In this document: positions 1 through 8,805 of the stretch, piece after piece
How the letters are laid out: each line of letters opens with the position of its first letter
How positions within the stretch are numbered: the first letter of the stretch is position 1
Translations under genes and position numbers: made by a program
Notes under the pieces: model-generated
Seen by the model: only the letters and a program-made list of their open reading frames with translations
Told to the model about the DNA's origin: nothing
Databases searched by the model: none
Source of the DNA: Solibacillus sp. FSL H8-0523
GTDB lineage: Bacteria; Bacillota; Bacilli; Bacillales_A; Planococcaceae
Direction of reading: 5' to 3'
DNA length: 64,000 nucleotides
Assembly: GCF_038051985.1 (NCBI RefSeq)
Contig: NZ_CP150291.1
Span: 744,001 to 808,000 of the forward strand

Positions 1-507
1 TGCACCTAAATCGCGTGCAGCATCAATGAGAGAGGTATTCATTTCTAATAATTTTGGTAAAACCATTAACACAACAATCGGTACACTGAATGCTACGTGT
101 GAGACTAACACCGAAGCAAAGCCAAGTTTTACACCAATCATTGTAAATAAAATTAAGAAACTTGCACCGATCACAACGTCCGGTGAAACAATTAAAATAT
201 TATTTAATGATAATAAGGTATTACGCATTTTTTTGTCTTTTAGTGAGACAATCCCGATCGCGCCAAGCGTTCCGATAATCGTTGCGATTAAACCTGAAAG
301 CAGGGCAACGATGACTGTGTTTAATAAAATAACAATTAGGCGTGAATCCTCGAAGACAGCCGCATAGTGTTCCCATGTGAACGATTCGAAGCTATTCATG
401 GTACCGCCACTATTGAAAGAATAAAAGATTAAGTAAAGAATTGGCGCATAGAGAATCACAAATACGAATACTAAATACGCTTTAGAAGCAGCTGATAATT
501 TTTTCAT
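1..507 (-). CDS. potC: Spermidine/putrescine ABC transporter permease PotC (partial, N-terminal part)
   Basis: Inner-membrane permease of a polyamine importer, partner of the upstream permease and ATPase. The visible 169 residues start [16 protein letters not shown], contain several hydrophobic segments, and reach the EAA loop that docks on the ATPase (EMNTSLIDAARDLGA). The rest, and the expected substrate-binding protein PotD, lie beyond the left edge. Its start codon overlaps the potB stop by one base (TAATG), so the two are translationally coupled. Substrate choice between spermidine and putrescine cannot be read from this fragment. Confidence 0.9.
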   Translation of the reverse strand, partial: MKKLSAASKAYLVFVFVILYAPILYLIFYSFNSGGTMNSFESFTWEHYAAVFEDSRLIVILLNTVIVALLSGLIATIIGTLGAIGIVSLKDKKMRNTLLSLNNILIVSPDVVIGASFLILFTMIGVKLGFASVLVSHVAFSVPIVVLMVLPKLLEMNTSLIDAARDLGA

Positions 508-1313
508 TATGCGCGGCCTCCTTTAGATTTGTCTCGCGTTAATAACATCGTAATGAACATGAATAAAATTAAGAATACGGCAATTGTCGAACCCATGCCC
601 CAGTTTTGAGAAACTAAGAATTGCTGCTCAATTGCTGTACCTAACGTAATCACCTTGTTACCCGCAATTAAACGTGTAATCATGAATAGTGATAGAGCAG
701 GGATGAATGTTACTTGAATCCCTGATTTTACGCCGTCAATTGTCAGTGGGAAAATCACGCGGCGGAATGTCGTCCAAGCGCTAGCCCCAAGGTCGCGTGC
801 AGCGTACACAAGTGATGGGTTCATTTTATCTAATGAGTTGAAGATTGGAATAATCATAAACGGAATAAAGATGTAAACCGCTACGAAAATAAAACTAAAA
901 TCGGTAAATAAAATTTGCTGTGGATTAAAGCCGAATACTTCAACAAGGGCATTGATTGGACCATATAAACCGAAAATCCCAATGAATGCATATGTTTTTA
1001 ATAGTAAGTTAATCCAAGACGGAATAATGATTAACATTAACCATAACTGCTTGTGCTTTGTTTTTGTAAGTAAATAAGCAGTAGGGTAGGCAAATAATAA
1101 CGTAAATAACGTAATTAAAAACGCATACCAGAAACTACTTAGTGTCATTTTTAAATAAACTGGTGTGAAGAACTTCGCATAGTTGGCTAATGTGAAATTA
1201 CCATTTAAATCAAGTACTGAATAGTAAACGATTAATGCAATCGGCGCGATAACGAATAAAACGATCCAAAATAAATAAGGAATTAACGGTCCTTTTGCAG
1301 TTTTGTTATTCAT
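507..1313 (-). CDS. potB: Spermidine/putrescine ABC transporter permease PotB
   Basis: Membrane permease forming the translocation pore of the polyamine importer with PotC. About 268 residues with about six hydrophobic helices and the EAA loop near residue 180 ([17 protein letters not shown]). The frame is open up to 1328, but I prefer the ATG at 1313: GGGGA sits 8 bases upstream, and this start overlaps the potA stop by 8 bases as in coupled operons. ATGs at 1322 and 1328 are alternatives. Middle gene of the operon regulator-potA-potB-potC. Confidence 0.9.
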   Translation of the reverse strand: MNNKTAKGPLIPYLFWIVLFVIAPIALIVYYSVLDLNGNFTLANYAKFFTPVYLKMTLSSFWYAFLITLFTLLFAYPTAYLLTKTKHKQLWLMLIIIPSWINLLLKTYAFIGIFGLYGPINALVEVFGFNPQQILFTDFSFIFVAVYIFIPFMIIPIFNSLDKMNPSLVYAARDLGASAWTTFRRVIFPLTIDGVKSGIQVTFIPALSLFMITRLIAGNKVITLGTAIEQQFLVSQNWGMGSTIAVFLILFMFITMLLTRDKSKGGRA

Positions 1314-2406
1314 GGTCTTCATCCCCATAAGCTTCTAAACGTTTGTCGAAATCTTCTTCTGTCTCGTTTAAGCGCATTACGTGAATTGCTTCTGGATCAA
1401 AGTCCAAGCCAATTTCTTTGCCAACTTCTGCTTTTTTCAGTGAGTGTACTAACCATTCATTGCCGTCTTTATCGTATGTTGAAAGCTCATAGTGAACCCC
1501 GCGGAATAGCTGCGTATCGACCGTTACAATTAATTTACCTTTTTCAGGTGTCGTCATTTCTAAATCTTCTGGACGAATCACAATGTCAATTTTTTCGTTT
1601 GGTTTCATACCACCATCGACACACTCGAATTCTTTTCCTGCAAATTTCACTTTGTAGTCCTCAATCATAATACCGTCTACGATATTTGATTCCCCGATAA
1701 AGTCTGCTACGAAGCGGTTAATTGGCTCATCGTAAATATCTACCGGTGTACCAGATTGTTTAATTTCACCATGTGACAAGACGAAGATTTCATCACTCAT
1801 TGCTAGTGCTTCTTCTTGGTCATGTGTTACGAAGATGAATGTTTTACCAAGACGCTGTTGTAACTCGCGTAACTCGTATTGCATTTCTGTACGTAATTTT
1901 AAGTCTAAAGCCGATAATGGCTCATCAAGTAAAATCACGTCTGGATCATTGACAATGGCACGTGCGATTGCCACGCGCTGGCGTTGACCACCTGACATTT
2001 CAGAAATTTCACGATTACCATAGCCTGCTAAGTTAACGAATTTTAACGCTTCTTGTACACGTTCTTTTACTTCAGCTTCTTTAACTTTTTTAATACGTAA
2101 ACCGAATGCTACGTTTTCAAACACGTTTAAGTGTGGGAATAGGGCGTAATCTTGGAATACCGTATTGACGTGGCGTTCGTTGGCAGGTACGTCATTAATA
2201 CGTTTGCCGTTAAAGAAGACATCGCCTGTAGTGGCATCTGTAAAACCGGCAATAATGCGTAAAATCGTTGTTTTACCACACCCAGATGGTCCTAATAACG
2301 TGTAAAACTTACCACGCTCTAACTCTAAGTTAATATTTTTTAATACAACAGTACCGTCGTTGTATGATTTTGTGACATTTTCAAAGCGAATAATCGTGTT
2401 ATCCAT
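1306..2406 (-). CDS. potA: Spermidine/putrescine ABC transporter ATP-binding protein PotA
   Basis: Cytoplasmic ATPase driving polyamine uptake through PotB/PotC. 366 residues, typical for PotA. Walker [10 protein letters not shown] (about residues 38-46), Q-loop, signature [13 protein letters not shown], Walker [14 protein letters not shown] and switch histidine in THDQEEA are all intact. The C-terminal third (from about residue 240) matches the TOBE regulatory domain of the MalK/PotA group. AGGAGG precedes the ATG by 8 bases. The stop lies inside potB and the start is 17 bases after the regulator stop, so this is one operon. Polyamine specificity is inferred from sequence likeness and PotB/PotC. 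Confidence 0.93.
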   Translation of the reverse strand: MDNTIIRFENVTKSYNDGTVVLKNINLELERGKFYTLLGPSGCGKTTILRIIAGFTDATTGDVFFNGKRINDVPANERHVNTVFQDYALFPHLNVFENVAFGLRIKKVKEAEVKERVQEALKFVNLAGYGNREISEMSGGQRQRVAIARAIVNDPDVILLDEPLSALDLKLRTEMQYELRELQQRLGKTFIFVTHDQEEALAMSDEIFVLSHGEIKQSGTPVDIYDEPINRFVADFIGESNIVDGIMIEDYKVKFAGKEFECVDGGMKPNEKIDIVIRPEDLEMTTPEKGKLIVTVDTQLFRGVHYELSTYDKDGNEWLVHSLKKAEVGKEIGLDFDPEAIHVMRLNETEEDFDKRLEAYGDEDHE

Positions 2407-2423
2407 GTGAGTAGCCTCCTAAA

Positions 2424-2966
2424 TTATAAGTATGATTGCGTCGCGACTAACAGTAATTTTGTTATGCCGTTATGCGCATTAAAGATTTGGTGATTGGAGG
2501 AAGCCTCATAGTAGACGGCATGTCCTTCGCTCGCAATATATTCGTCGCTGCCAAGCACAACACGAATTCGTCCATTTAATACGTAAATGAATGTCTCTGC
2601 TAATGATGGTTCGAATGATTTAAATTCTGCATCCTTTTGCAGTGTAATGAAAACAGGTTCCATTTCCTTTTCATTTGATGTCGGAATTAACCACTCAATT
2701 TCGTATTTCTTGTCGTGGTCAATAAAGCTTGTTTGGTCGTCCTTTGTAAAGACAATTTGTTCCTGGCCTAGTTCATCATCAAAGAAGTCCCGTGGCTTAG
2801 AGCCGAGTACTTCGAGTAAGTTGAAGAGTGTTTCAATCGAAGGGGAGTTTAAATCTCTCTCCAATTGAGAAATATAACCTTTCGTTAAATCCGTGCGCTC
2901 CCCAAGCTCTTCTTGGGTAAGACCCTTTTTTAAACGCAATGCCTTGATCTTCGCACCAATTTGCAT
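2424..2966 (-). CDS. XRE-family regulator with cupin domain, first gene of the pot operon
   Basis: Probable DNA-binding regulator of the polyamine operon, about 180 residues. An N-terminal helix-turn-helix (residues about 3-60, IGAKIKALRLKKGLTQEELGERTDLTKGYISQLER) is followed by a C-terminal cupin fold (from about residue 105, with SLAETFIYVLNGRIRVVLG). The same layout is seen in PuuR-type polyamine-responsive repressors, and the usual Firmicute pot operon has this gene first. I chose the ATG at 2966 because AAAAGGAG lies 9 bases upstream; a TTG at 2990 has no such site. It probably controls its own promoter. The effector is inferred, not seen. Confidence 0.88.
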   Translation of the reverse strand: MQIGAKIKALRLKKGLTQEELGERTDLTKGYISQLERDLNSPSIETLFNLLEVLGSKPRDFFDDELGQEQIVFTKDDQTSFIDHDKKYEIEWLIPTSNEKEMEPVFITLQKDAEFKSFEPSLAETFIYVLNGRIRVVLGSDEYIASEGHAVYYEASSNHQIFNAHNGITKLLLVATQSYL

Positions 2967-3008
2967 GTGGTCACGCTCCTTTTTGGGCAATAAAAAATCC
3001 TCCGTAAG

Positions 3009-3068
3009 AGTTTACTGTTGTTAAACCTTGAGTACGGAAGTTTACTTTTACAAAACTTTTAGTTTACC
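3009..3068 (-). promoter_or_regulatory. Three GTAAACT repeats in the pot operon leader (candidate operator)
   Basis: On the minus strand the word GTAAACT occurs three times between the promoter and the regulator gene, at about 3009-3016, 3039-3046 and 3061-3067. The middle copy lies in the near-palindrome AAGTAAACTT. The position just downstream of the promoter fits a repressor site for the XRE-cupin protein. That binding is inference. Confidence 0.45.
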
Positions 3069-3080
3069 AAAACAATAATA

Positions 3081-3108
3081 ATTATACCGAATTTAGACGG
3101 ATTTTCAA
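3081..3108 (-). promoter_or_regulatory. SigA-type promoter of the pot operon
   Basis: Minus strand: -35 TTGAAA (3103-3108), 16-base spacer, -10 TATAAT (3081-3086). It lies about 115 bases upstream of the regulator ATG and is the best sigA match in this intergenic stretch. Confidence 0.65.
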
Positions 3109-3234
3109 GTATATTTATGCTTTGTTTTGAAATAATTTTAGTTAAAATGTAGGAATACTTCTTTTGTGCCGTTGCCGCGAAATCCCGTACGTATTGAATC
3201 GTATGAACATATGCTATTTTTGAGGAGGGAATCG

Positions 3235-3663
3235 ATGAAATTATATACACCGATGCCAGCATTACAAGGTGCTTCTAAAATATTTAATGACCGACGTTTG
3301 CACAAGGGGGATACAGGGCCAATGCTGATCTATTTTTGGTCAATGAGCTGCGTACAATGTAAGCAGTCCATTGAAAAGTTAAAGGATATTCAAGCGCGCT
3401 TTGAAAATCGATTAAAGGTTAACGCGATTCACATGCCAAGAAACGACCAGGATTATTCAATGGAACAACTAAAAGACACAATTCAGCGCTTACAACTACC
3501 ATTCCCTGTTTATGCAGATCATGAACTAAAAATTAGCGATGCATTCCAAAATCTAATTGTTCCTGCTTATTATTTATTTGATGAAAAACAACAGTTACGC
3601 TTTTTAAAGTACGGCTTTGTATCAACGAAATCACTGCAGCAAAAAATTGAGCGCATAATATGA
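3235..3663 (+). CDS. Thioredoxin-like protein with CVQC motif
   Basis: 142-residue thioredoxin-fold protein, probably a thiol-disulfide oxidoreductase of the TlpA/AhpC-like group. Visible: a strand-turn leading into WSMSCVQCKQS (CxxC about residues 41-44) and a cis-proline-like VPAYYLF near residue 116. No signal peptide or anchor, so it is probably cytoplasmic. ATG at 3235 is preceded by GAGGAGG; the frame is open further upstream without a ribosome site. It stands alone between the pot operon and ktrC. The physiological partner is unknown. Confidence 0.8.
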   Translation: MKLYTPMPALQGASKIFNDRRLHKGDTGPMLIYFWSMSCVQCKQSIEKLKDIQARFENRLKVNAIHMPRNDQDYSMEQLKDTIQRLQLPFPVYADHELKISDAFQNLIVPAYYLFDEKQQLRFLKYGFVSTKSLQQKIERII

Positions 3664-3721
3664 TGGTAACTGTTTCCGAAGTACGATAAAATGTTGGCAA
3701 TGCAAAGTCGGAGGAAACGAG

Positions 3722-4381
3722 ATGAAAAAAGAATTCGTAGTAATTGGGTTAGGTCGTTTTGGAGGAAGTATCGTACGTGAGTTAGTGAAGCAAGGAGCGA
3801 ACGTAATGGCAATTGATACCGATAGTGAACGTGTCGATGAATTTGCCCGTATCGCTACACAAGCAGTTGTCGCAGATACGACAGAAGAGGAAACGGTAAA
3901 GTCTCTCGGTCTGTGGAATTTTGAACATGTCATTGTGGCAATTGGCGAAAATATTCAATCGAGTATTTTAACGACGCTGATTTTAAAGGAGCTCGGTGTG
4001 CAGCAAATTACCGTAAAGGCCCAAAATGACTATCATGAAAAAGTGTTACGTAAAATTGGTGCAGATTTTGTTGTGCATCCGGAACGAGACATGGGCATTC
4101 GTATTGCCAACAATATGTTATCAAACAGTGTGCTCGATTATTTAGAGTTATCAGCAGAGCATTCTTTAATGGAAATTCGGGCAAGTGAACAAATTGCAGG
4201 GAATTCGTTAATTGAGCTCGATATCCGTGCAAAATACGGGGTAAACATTGTCGGCATTACCCGTGGTGACGAAATTATGATTTCTCCACCGGCAACGGAG
4301 CGTATCCAACAAGGTGATATCTTACTTATTATTGGTGCCGATGTGGATATTAACCGTTTTGTGAAAAAGGAAATACAATAG
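3722..4381 (+). CDS. ktrC: Ktr potassium uptake regulatory subunit (RCK protein KtrC/KtrA)
   Basis: Cytosolic gating ring of a Ktr-type potassium channel. 219 residues: N-terminal RCK_N Rossmann domain with GLGRFGGSI (about residues 9-17), the acidic IDTD at the end of the second strand, and a C-terminal RCK_C (TrkA_C) domain from about residue 135. In this family the N-domain binds ATP/ADP and the C-domain can bind c-di-AMP. No membrane segments and no adjacent ktrB/ktrD channel gene, as for B. subtilis ktrC, which is also next to rnjA. GGAGG lies upstream of the ATG. Convergent with rnjA. Confidence 0.9.
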   Translation: MKKEFVVIGLGRFGGSIVRELVKQGANVMAIDTDSERVDEFARIATQAVVADTTEEETVKSLGLWNFEHVIVAIGENIQSSILTTLILKELGVQQITVKAQNDYHEKVLRKIGADFVVHPERDMGIRIANNMLSNSVLDYLELSAEHSLMEIRASEQIAGNSLIELDIRAKYGVNIVGITRGDEIMISPPATERIQQGDILLIIGADVDINRFVKKEIQ

Positions 4382-4384
4382 GAA

Positions 4385-4420
4385 AAAGGTGCTCCGAAAT
4401 TAATTCGGGGCACCTTTATT
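4385..4420. terminator. Shared terminator between ktrC and rnjA
   Basis: Inverted repeat AAAGGTGC(T)CCGAA / TTCGG(G)GCACCTTT with a 5-base loop, A/T-rich on both sides, placed between two convergent genes. Can act in both directions. Confidence 0.85.
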
Positions 4421-6088
4421 TTATACTTCCATAATAATCGGTAAGATCATTGGGCGACGTTTTGTTTTTTCGTATAAATACGGTCCTAAAGCGTCTGTAA
4501 TTTCATTTTTCAGATCGCTCCATTGTGTATCTTTTTCTTGGATTGTGCTGTTTAAATGTTGATTTAACATTTTTTGTGCTTCGTTAATCATTGTACCTGA
4601 TTCACGCATGTACACAAATCCGCGAGAGATAATGTCTGGACCTGATACGAGTTTGTTATTGGCCATATCAACACTTACTACGACAATAACTAAGCCTTCT
4701 TCAGAAAGAATACGGCGGTCACGTAGCACGATGTTGCCGATATCACCAATCCCATTACCATCGATATACACATCGCCAGAAGGGATGCGGCCTGCAACAT
4801 GTGCTTCATTCGCACTTAATGCAAGAACGTCACCGTTTTCCATAACGAACGAGTTATCAAGTGGTATATCACAAGCTTCTGCAAGTTCTGTGTGAATTTT
4901 TAACATACGATATTCACCGTGAATTGGCATGAAGAACTTCGGTTTCATTAGGCGCAGCATAAGTTTTTGCTCTTGCTGAGAACCATGACCTGAAGTATGG
5001 ATATTTTTTAATGTGCCGTGAATAACTTCTGCACCGGCACGGAATAATAAGTTGATGATTTTGTTGACGCTCATCGTGTTACCAGGAACTGGAGAAGATG
5101 AGAATACTACTGTGTCACCAGGTTGAATTTGAATTTGACGGTGAGTACCGTTTGCAATACGTGATAATGCAGCCATCGGTTCACCTTGAGAACCTGTACA
5201 TAAAATCATCACTTCGTTTGCAGGTAAGCGGTTTAAGCTTTGTACATCAACAAATGTTTCTTTTGGTGCTGTAATATAGCCTAATTCGCGACCAATCGTA
5301 ATGGCATTATCCATTGAACGACCGAATACAGCGATTTTACGACCATATTTAATTGCAGCATCTGTTGCTTGTTGTAATCGGTGGATATTCGATGCGAATG
5401 TCGCAAAAATAATACGGCCATCCACTTTACGGAAAATCTCATCGATACTTTTACCAACTGTACGCTCAGACATTGTAAATTCTGTTTTTTCAGCATTTGT
5501 ACTGTCAGAAAGTAGGCAAAGGACACCATCACGGCCGATTTCAGCCATTTTTGTTAAGTTTGCCGGTTCGCCTACAGGAGTGAAGTCGAATTTGAAGTCA
5601 CCAGTATGAACGATGTTGCCTGGTGGTGTTTTTACAACAACTCCGTATGCATCTGGAATACTATGCGTCGTACGGAAGAAACTCACAGACGTTTTACGGA
5701 ACTTAATAATATCGTCTTCTTTAAATTCGATTAATTTCGTTGTACGTAATAAGCCGTGCTCATCTAATTTGTTACGTAGTAAGCCTAATGCTAATTTACC
5801 ACCATAAACAGGCACGTTTACCTGACGTAATAAGTAAGGTATCCCGCCGATATGGTCTTCGTGACCGTGTGTAATAAATAAACCTTTAATTTTGTCTACG
5901 TTTCGAACTAAATACGTATAGTCCGGAATCACGTAGTCAATACCAAGTAGCTCGTCCTCAGGGAATTTAATACCTGCGTCAATTAAAATAATTTCATCTT
6001 GGAATTGTACTGCGTATGTGTTTTTGCCGATTTCGCCCAGTCCGCCGAGTGCGAAAACAGCTGCTTGATCATTCTTAACGAATTTCAT
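4421..6088 (-). CDS. rnjA: Ribonuclease J1
   Basis: 5'-to-3' exonuclease and endonuclease in mRNA decay and rRNA maturation. 555 residues, the usual RNase J1 length. Beta-lactamase fold with metal-binding HGHEDH (H74, H76, D78, H79), downstream HTGDFKFDF and SDSTNA, a beta-CASP domain (about 210-380) with GSQGEP, and a C-terminal part starting after PIHGEYR. It starts 5 bases downstream of rpoY, so both are in one operon, as in B. subtilis. This is the J1 rather than the J2 type by its rpoY and ktrC neighbours. Confidence 0.96.
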   Translation of the reverse strand: MKFVKNDQAAVFALGGLGEIGKNTYAVQFQDEIILIDAGIKFPEDELLGIDYVIPDYTYLVRNVDKIKGLFITHGHEDHIGGIPYLLRQVNVPVYGGKLALGLLRNKLDEHGLLRTTKLIEFKEDDIIKFRKTSVSFFRTTHSIPDAYGVVVKTPPGNIVHTGDFKFDFTPVGEPANLTKMAEIGRDGVLCLLSDSTNAEKTEFTMSERTVGKSIDEIFRKVDGRIIFATFASNIHRLQQATDAAIKYGRKIAVFGRSMDNAITIGRELGYITAPKETFVDVQSLNRLPANEVMILCTGSQGEPMAALSRIANGTHRQIQIQPGDTVVFSSSPVPGNTMSVNKIINLLFRAGAEVIHGTLKNIHTSGHGSQQEQKLMLRLMKPKFFMPIHGEYRMLKIHTELAEACDIPLDNSFVMENGDVLALSANEAHVAGRIPSGDVYIDGNGIGDIGNIVLRDRRILSEEGLVIVVVSVDMANNKLVSGPDIISRGFVYMRESGTMINEAQKMLNQHLNSTIQEKDTQWSDLKNEITDALGPYLYEKTKRRPMILPIIMEV

Positions 6089-6093
6089 AAGAA

Positions 6094-6303
6094 TTAAGCG
6101 TTCTCCAGAATGAAGTTAGGGCTGTTTTGTTCATACTCTAGATAGTTGCCTTCTAAAAGTTGAACTAGCTCGATGTTGTAGTTACGGTCTTTTAAATAGT
6201 GACGTACTTCACGCTCAGATGCCGCCTCTAAATAAACTACTTTTGTGTTTTCGCGAACTGGAATGTCAGTAACTCTTTCTTGATAATAAACTTTGTAAAT
6301 CAT
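6094..6303 (-). CDS. rpoY: RNA polymerase epsilon subunit (RpoY/YkzG)
   Basis: 69-residue auxiliary subunit of Firmicute RNA polymerase, formerly DUF1447. The sequence [20 protein letters not shown] followed by [18 protein letters not shown] is typical of the family, and the position just ahead of rnjA is diagnostic. AAAGGAG precedes the ATG. A candidate extended -10 (TGATAATAT) lies about 80 bases upstream on the minus strand. Confidence 0.94.
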   Translation of the reverse strand: MIYKVYYQERVTDIPVRENTKVVYLEAASEREVRHYLKDRNYNIELVQLLEGNYLEYEQNSPNFILENA

Positions 6304-6442
6304 AGTGTCTCTCCTTTAATAACGAACATTATTATTGCATCCTCTTTCATAAAGAAAAACGCATTTCCTTTATATTATCATGGGACTCCTTTAAAATAAA
6401 GAAAAGCCCTTTAAAAATGATGGATAAACATATTAAATCAAT

Positions 6443-6482
6443 AAAAAAATGACACGTCCTAAAAAGGCGTGCCATTTTAAAA
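6443..6482 (-). terminator. Terminator of the 23-codon peptide gene
   Basis: On the minus strand an interrupted hairpin (arms AAAATGGCACGCC and GGACGTGTCATTTT) ends in a run of T. It starts about 14 bases after the small-peptide stop codon. Confidence 0.75.
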
Positions 6483-6491
6483 TGAAATCTG

Positions 6492-6563
6492 TTAGGCAAT
6501 TAATTTTTTCCCGAGGATGCCATTTAATTGTTTGAGCCACTTCTTTTTGAGACGCCTTAACAT
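6492..6563 (-). CDS. Candidate 23-residue cationic amphipathic peptide
   Basis: Unrecognised small open frame. The peptide starts MLRRLKKKWLKQLNG and ends ILGKKLIA: eight Lys/Arg and no acidic residues, with hydrophobics at positions 2, 5, 9, 10, 13, 16, 17, 21 and 22, which would line one face of a helix. Support for expression: GAGGAG 9 bases before the ATG, a near-consensus sigA promoter just upstream, and a terminator just after the stop. An overlapping 45-codon frame from 6570 has its ribosome site too close and runs through the terminator. Cationic helices of this kind occur in antimicrobial or membrane-active peptides and in nucleic-acid-binding peptides; no function is claimed. The transcript could also act as a small RNA. 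Confidence 0.55.
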   Translation of the reverse strand: MLRRLKKKWLKQLNGILGKKLIA

Positions 6564-6584
6564 AGGTCATCACTCCTCATTTCT

Positions 6585-6613
6585 ATTATACTGAATATTC
6601 AGTCTTTTGTAAA
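6585..6613 (-). promoter_or_regulatory. SigA promoter with a 14-bp palindrome in its spacer
   Basis: Minus strand: -35 TTTACA (6608-6613), 17-base spacer, -10 TATAAT (6585-6590). Positions 6590-6603 form the perfect palindrome ACTGAATATTCAGT, filling most of the spacer and touching the -10. A protein bound there would block RNA polymerase. The element lies between the small peptide gene and the divergent HAD gene, so it may affect both. Confidence 0.75.
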
Positions 6614-6642
6614 GGGTTACTATATATAAAGGAAGAAATTAA

Positions 6643-7413
6643 ATGAAAAAAATTTTATTTTTTGATGTAGACGGCACCTTATATAATTCTAACAAACAGC
6701 TTCCAAGCACTGCGAAGGAAGCGCTATTTAAAGCACGAGAAAATGGCTATGAGATTGCAATTGCTACAGGACGCGCACCGTTTATGATTGCGGATTTATT
6801 AGAAGAATTACAAATTGATAGCTATGTCACGTTTAACGGTCAATATGTTGTCTATAAAGGCAAAGTGATTTATACAAACCAGATTGCAAATGACTTGTTA
6901 GCTGATATTTTACAATTCGGCGCTGAGCGCAACCATCCATTTGTGTTTTTAAATGAGCGTGAAATGATTGCATCAAAAGAAGGCTCTTGTGAAATTGAAG
7001 AAAGTTTAGCGACGCTTCATTACCCGTATCCGGAGATTAATGCAGATTATTATTTACAAACGCCCGTTTATCAAACGCTTCTTTTTGCAAATGCAAACGA
7101 GCAAGCAACCTATGAGCACCAGTTTCCAGGTGTTGAATTTGTCCGTTGGCATCCATATTCTTGTGACATGTTGCCAAAAGGAGGTTCAAAAGCAGTAGGG
7201 ATTCAAAAATTAGTTGATCATATCGGAATAGATATGAGCGAAGTTATTGCATTTGGTGATGGATTAAATGACGTCGAAATGCTACGGGAAGTTGGTTTTG
7301 GTGTAGCGATGGGGAATGGGCACGAAGAAGCAAAGGAGTCTGCTTCAATCGTAGCGGGTCATGTAGATGAGGATGGGTTATTTAGAGTAATGAAACAGTT
7401 AAAAATTATTTAA
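6643..7413 (+). CDS. ykrA: HAD-superfamily (Cof-type, class IIB) phosphatase, YkrA-like
   Basis: 256-residue cytoplasmic phosphatase of the Cof/YkrA group, probably acting on sugar or nucleotide phosphates. Motif I FFDVDGTLYNS (about residues 6-16) carries both catalytic aspartates; motif II ATGRA; the class IIB cap spans about residues 85-185; motif III lysine about 188-190; motif IV GDGLNDVEM is intact. The next gene upstream of known type is rpoY, divergent, the same pairing as ykzG/ykrA in B. subtilis. AAGGAAG precedes the ATG. The substrate cannot be told from sequence. Confidence 0.88.
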   Translation: MKKILFFDVDGTLYNSNKQLPSTAKEALFKARENGYEIAIATGRAPFMIADLLEELQIDSYVTFNGQYVVYKGKVIYTNQIANDLLADILQFGAERNHPFVFLNEREMIASKEGSCEIEESLATLHYPYPEINADYYLQTPVYQTLLFANANEQATYEHQFPGVEFVRWHPYSCDMLPKGGSKAVGIQKLVDHIGIDMSEVIAFGDGLNDVEMLREVGFGVAMGNGHEEAKESASIVAGHVDEDGLFRVMKQLKII

Positions 7414-7522
7414 AAAATAGTAGAATAATAGTGAATCGTATTATTTTTTGTTATATAATGTAAGGAAGAGGAATTGAGAATGCAAAATGTGTTATTAGTT
7501 TACGAATTGAAGGTGATTTTAA

Positions 7523-8017
7523 ATGATAAAATTCGAAACAATGGTTGGGGGAATTTCTGTGGGGATGGAAAGTACCCAATCAAATAATGATGCGTTTTTC
7601 AACGTTACAGATAAAAAGCATGCTACAAAAGCGAACGAAATAGTGGCACAAGGGATTTACTATGGCTATATTAAAGTATTAATTGATGGTGAGGAACAAT
7701 TTGGACAGTATCAATTACAAATTGTTGCGGCGCAATGGTTACGGTATATTGAATTGTTTGAACAATTTTTTGAAAAAGGTTATGTTCAAGCGGAGGTTCC
7801 GTCCTATTTAGAAGTGAAACGGATTGATGATGAGACGTTATCTTTTCACATAAAAGATTCACTGTTTGTTTTTTCCTATGTCGAGTTTATTAAGCAATTT
7901 ATTCATGATGCCCTAGAATACTTCATATACCATCAACAGGTTACAAATGATGGTATGTATGAGGACGTCGTAGCGTATTTAAGGCAATGGCAATCAAAAC
8001 TTTATTTAGCAGAATAA
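7523..8017 (+). CDS. Conserved-looking protein of unknown function
   Basis: 164 residues, not recognised. The sequence is soluble-looking and slightly acidic, with long aromatic-rich helices (YIELFEQFFEKGY, YVEFIKQFIHDALEYFIYHQQ) and no signal peptide or cysteine motif. GAAGGTGA precedes the ATG and a TATAAT lies at 7454-7459. A short out-of-frame open frame starts at 7480 with an upstream GAGG and overlaps this start; it might be a leader peptide or chance. The gene is single and ends in a terminator shared with def. Confidence 0.65.
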   Translation: MIKFETMVGGISVGMESTQSNNDAFFNVTDKKHATKANEIVAQGIYYGYIKVLIDGEEQFGQYQLQIVAAQWLRYIELFEQFFEKGYVQAEVPSYLEVKRIDDETLSFHIKDSLFVFSYVEFIKQFIHDALEYFIYHQQVTNDGMYEDVVAYLRQWQSKLYLAE

Positions 8018-8052
8018 AAAAGCGTTGCGAATTCAATTTCGCAACGCTTTTT
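8016..8052. terminator. Bidirectional terminator between the 7.5-kb gene and def
   Basis: Perfect inverted repeat AAAAAGCGTTGCGAA / TTCGCAACGCTTTTT with a 5- to 6-base loop, placed between convergent genes. Confidence 0.9.
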
Positions 8053-8057
8053 ACTGT

Positions 8058-8615
8058 TTATTCTCTACCAAATGGGATGCTATTTTCAATCTCGTGGAAT
8101 GGATCTTGTTCGTTAATGCGATCATAGAACATGACGCCGTTTAAGTGATCTAACTCATGCTGGAACGCAATGGCAGGTAACCCTGTTAAGCGTAATTTCT
8201 TTTCTTCGCCGTCTACCGTCATAAATTTCACCGTAATACGAGCGTAACGCGGTACGTAGCCTGGCACAGCACGGTCAACTGATAAACAGCCTTCACCACT
8301 TGTAATGTATGTTTGTTCTACCGAATGACTAACGATTTTAGGATTTATAGCAACAAAGCTTAATAGTTCGCCTTGATCATCATCTAAATGAAGCGCGAAC
8401 ATACGCTTTAGGCTATTTACTTGGTTTGCAGCTAAGCCAATTCCACCACGTAAATTGTATTTTTCAGCAATTTCAGGGTCTTGACTATTAATTAAATATT
8501 GCAGCATATCATCAGCTAATTGACGATCTTCTTGGGTTAATGGGAAAGTAACCTCTTCTGCGCGTGTACGTAATGTTGGGTGACCTTCACGAATAATATG
8601 TTCCATTAAAATCAT
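8058..8615 (-). CDS. def: Peptide deformylase
   Basis: Removes the formyl group from the N-terminal methionine of nascent proteins. 185 residues with all three deformylase motifs: GIGLAANQV (motif 1, GxGLAAxQ), EGCLSVD (motif 2, metal-binding cysteine) and HELDHLNG (motif 3, two metal-binding histidines and the catalytic glutamate). The insertion around residues 60-75 fits the Gram-positive type 2 enzyme (B. subtilis DefB/YkrB), which lies in the same position before pdhA. GAAAGGAAG precedes the ATG, and TATAAT lies upstream at 8653-8658 on the minus strand. Confidence 0.96.
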   Translation of the reverse strand: MILMEHIIREGHPTLRTRAEEVTFPLTQEDRQLADDMLQYLINSQDPEIAEKYNLRGGIGLAANQVNSLKRMFALHLDDDQGELLSFVAINPKIVSHSVEQTYITSGEGCLSVDRAVPGYVPRYARITVKFMTVDGEEKKLRLTGLPAIAFQHELDHLNGVMFYDRINEQDPFHEIENSIPFGRE

Positions 8616-8805
8616 GTGAAACTTCCTTTCAGTTCTAACTTAATTATTTTTCATTATACACAACTCATGAATTGGGATGTAGAAAAAACTTTTGAATGGC
8701 GAAATAATTAGTAGAATGGATTGTTTAGGTGAAGATATGGGAATGAATGTCATGAGAACTGAGGTTATTTAGCAAATAATGATAAAACCGTAATCAGCAT
8801 TCTAT

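Noticed and set aside
26-367. Plus-strand open frame at the left edge
   Set aside because: It is the shadow of potC; the minus-strand frame gives a clear permease with the EAA loop.
6494-6570. Longer alternative frame from the ATG at 6570
   Set aside because: Its ATG is only 2 bases from GAGGAG, and the frame reads through the terminator; the 23-codon frame fits better.
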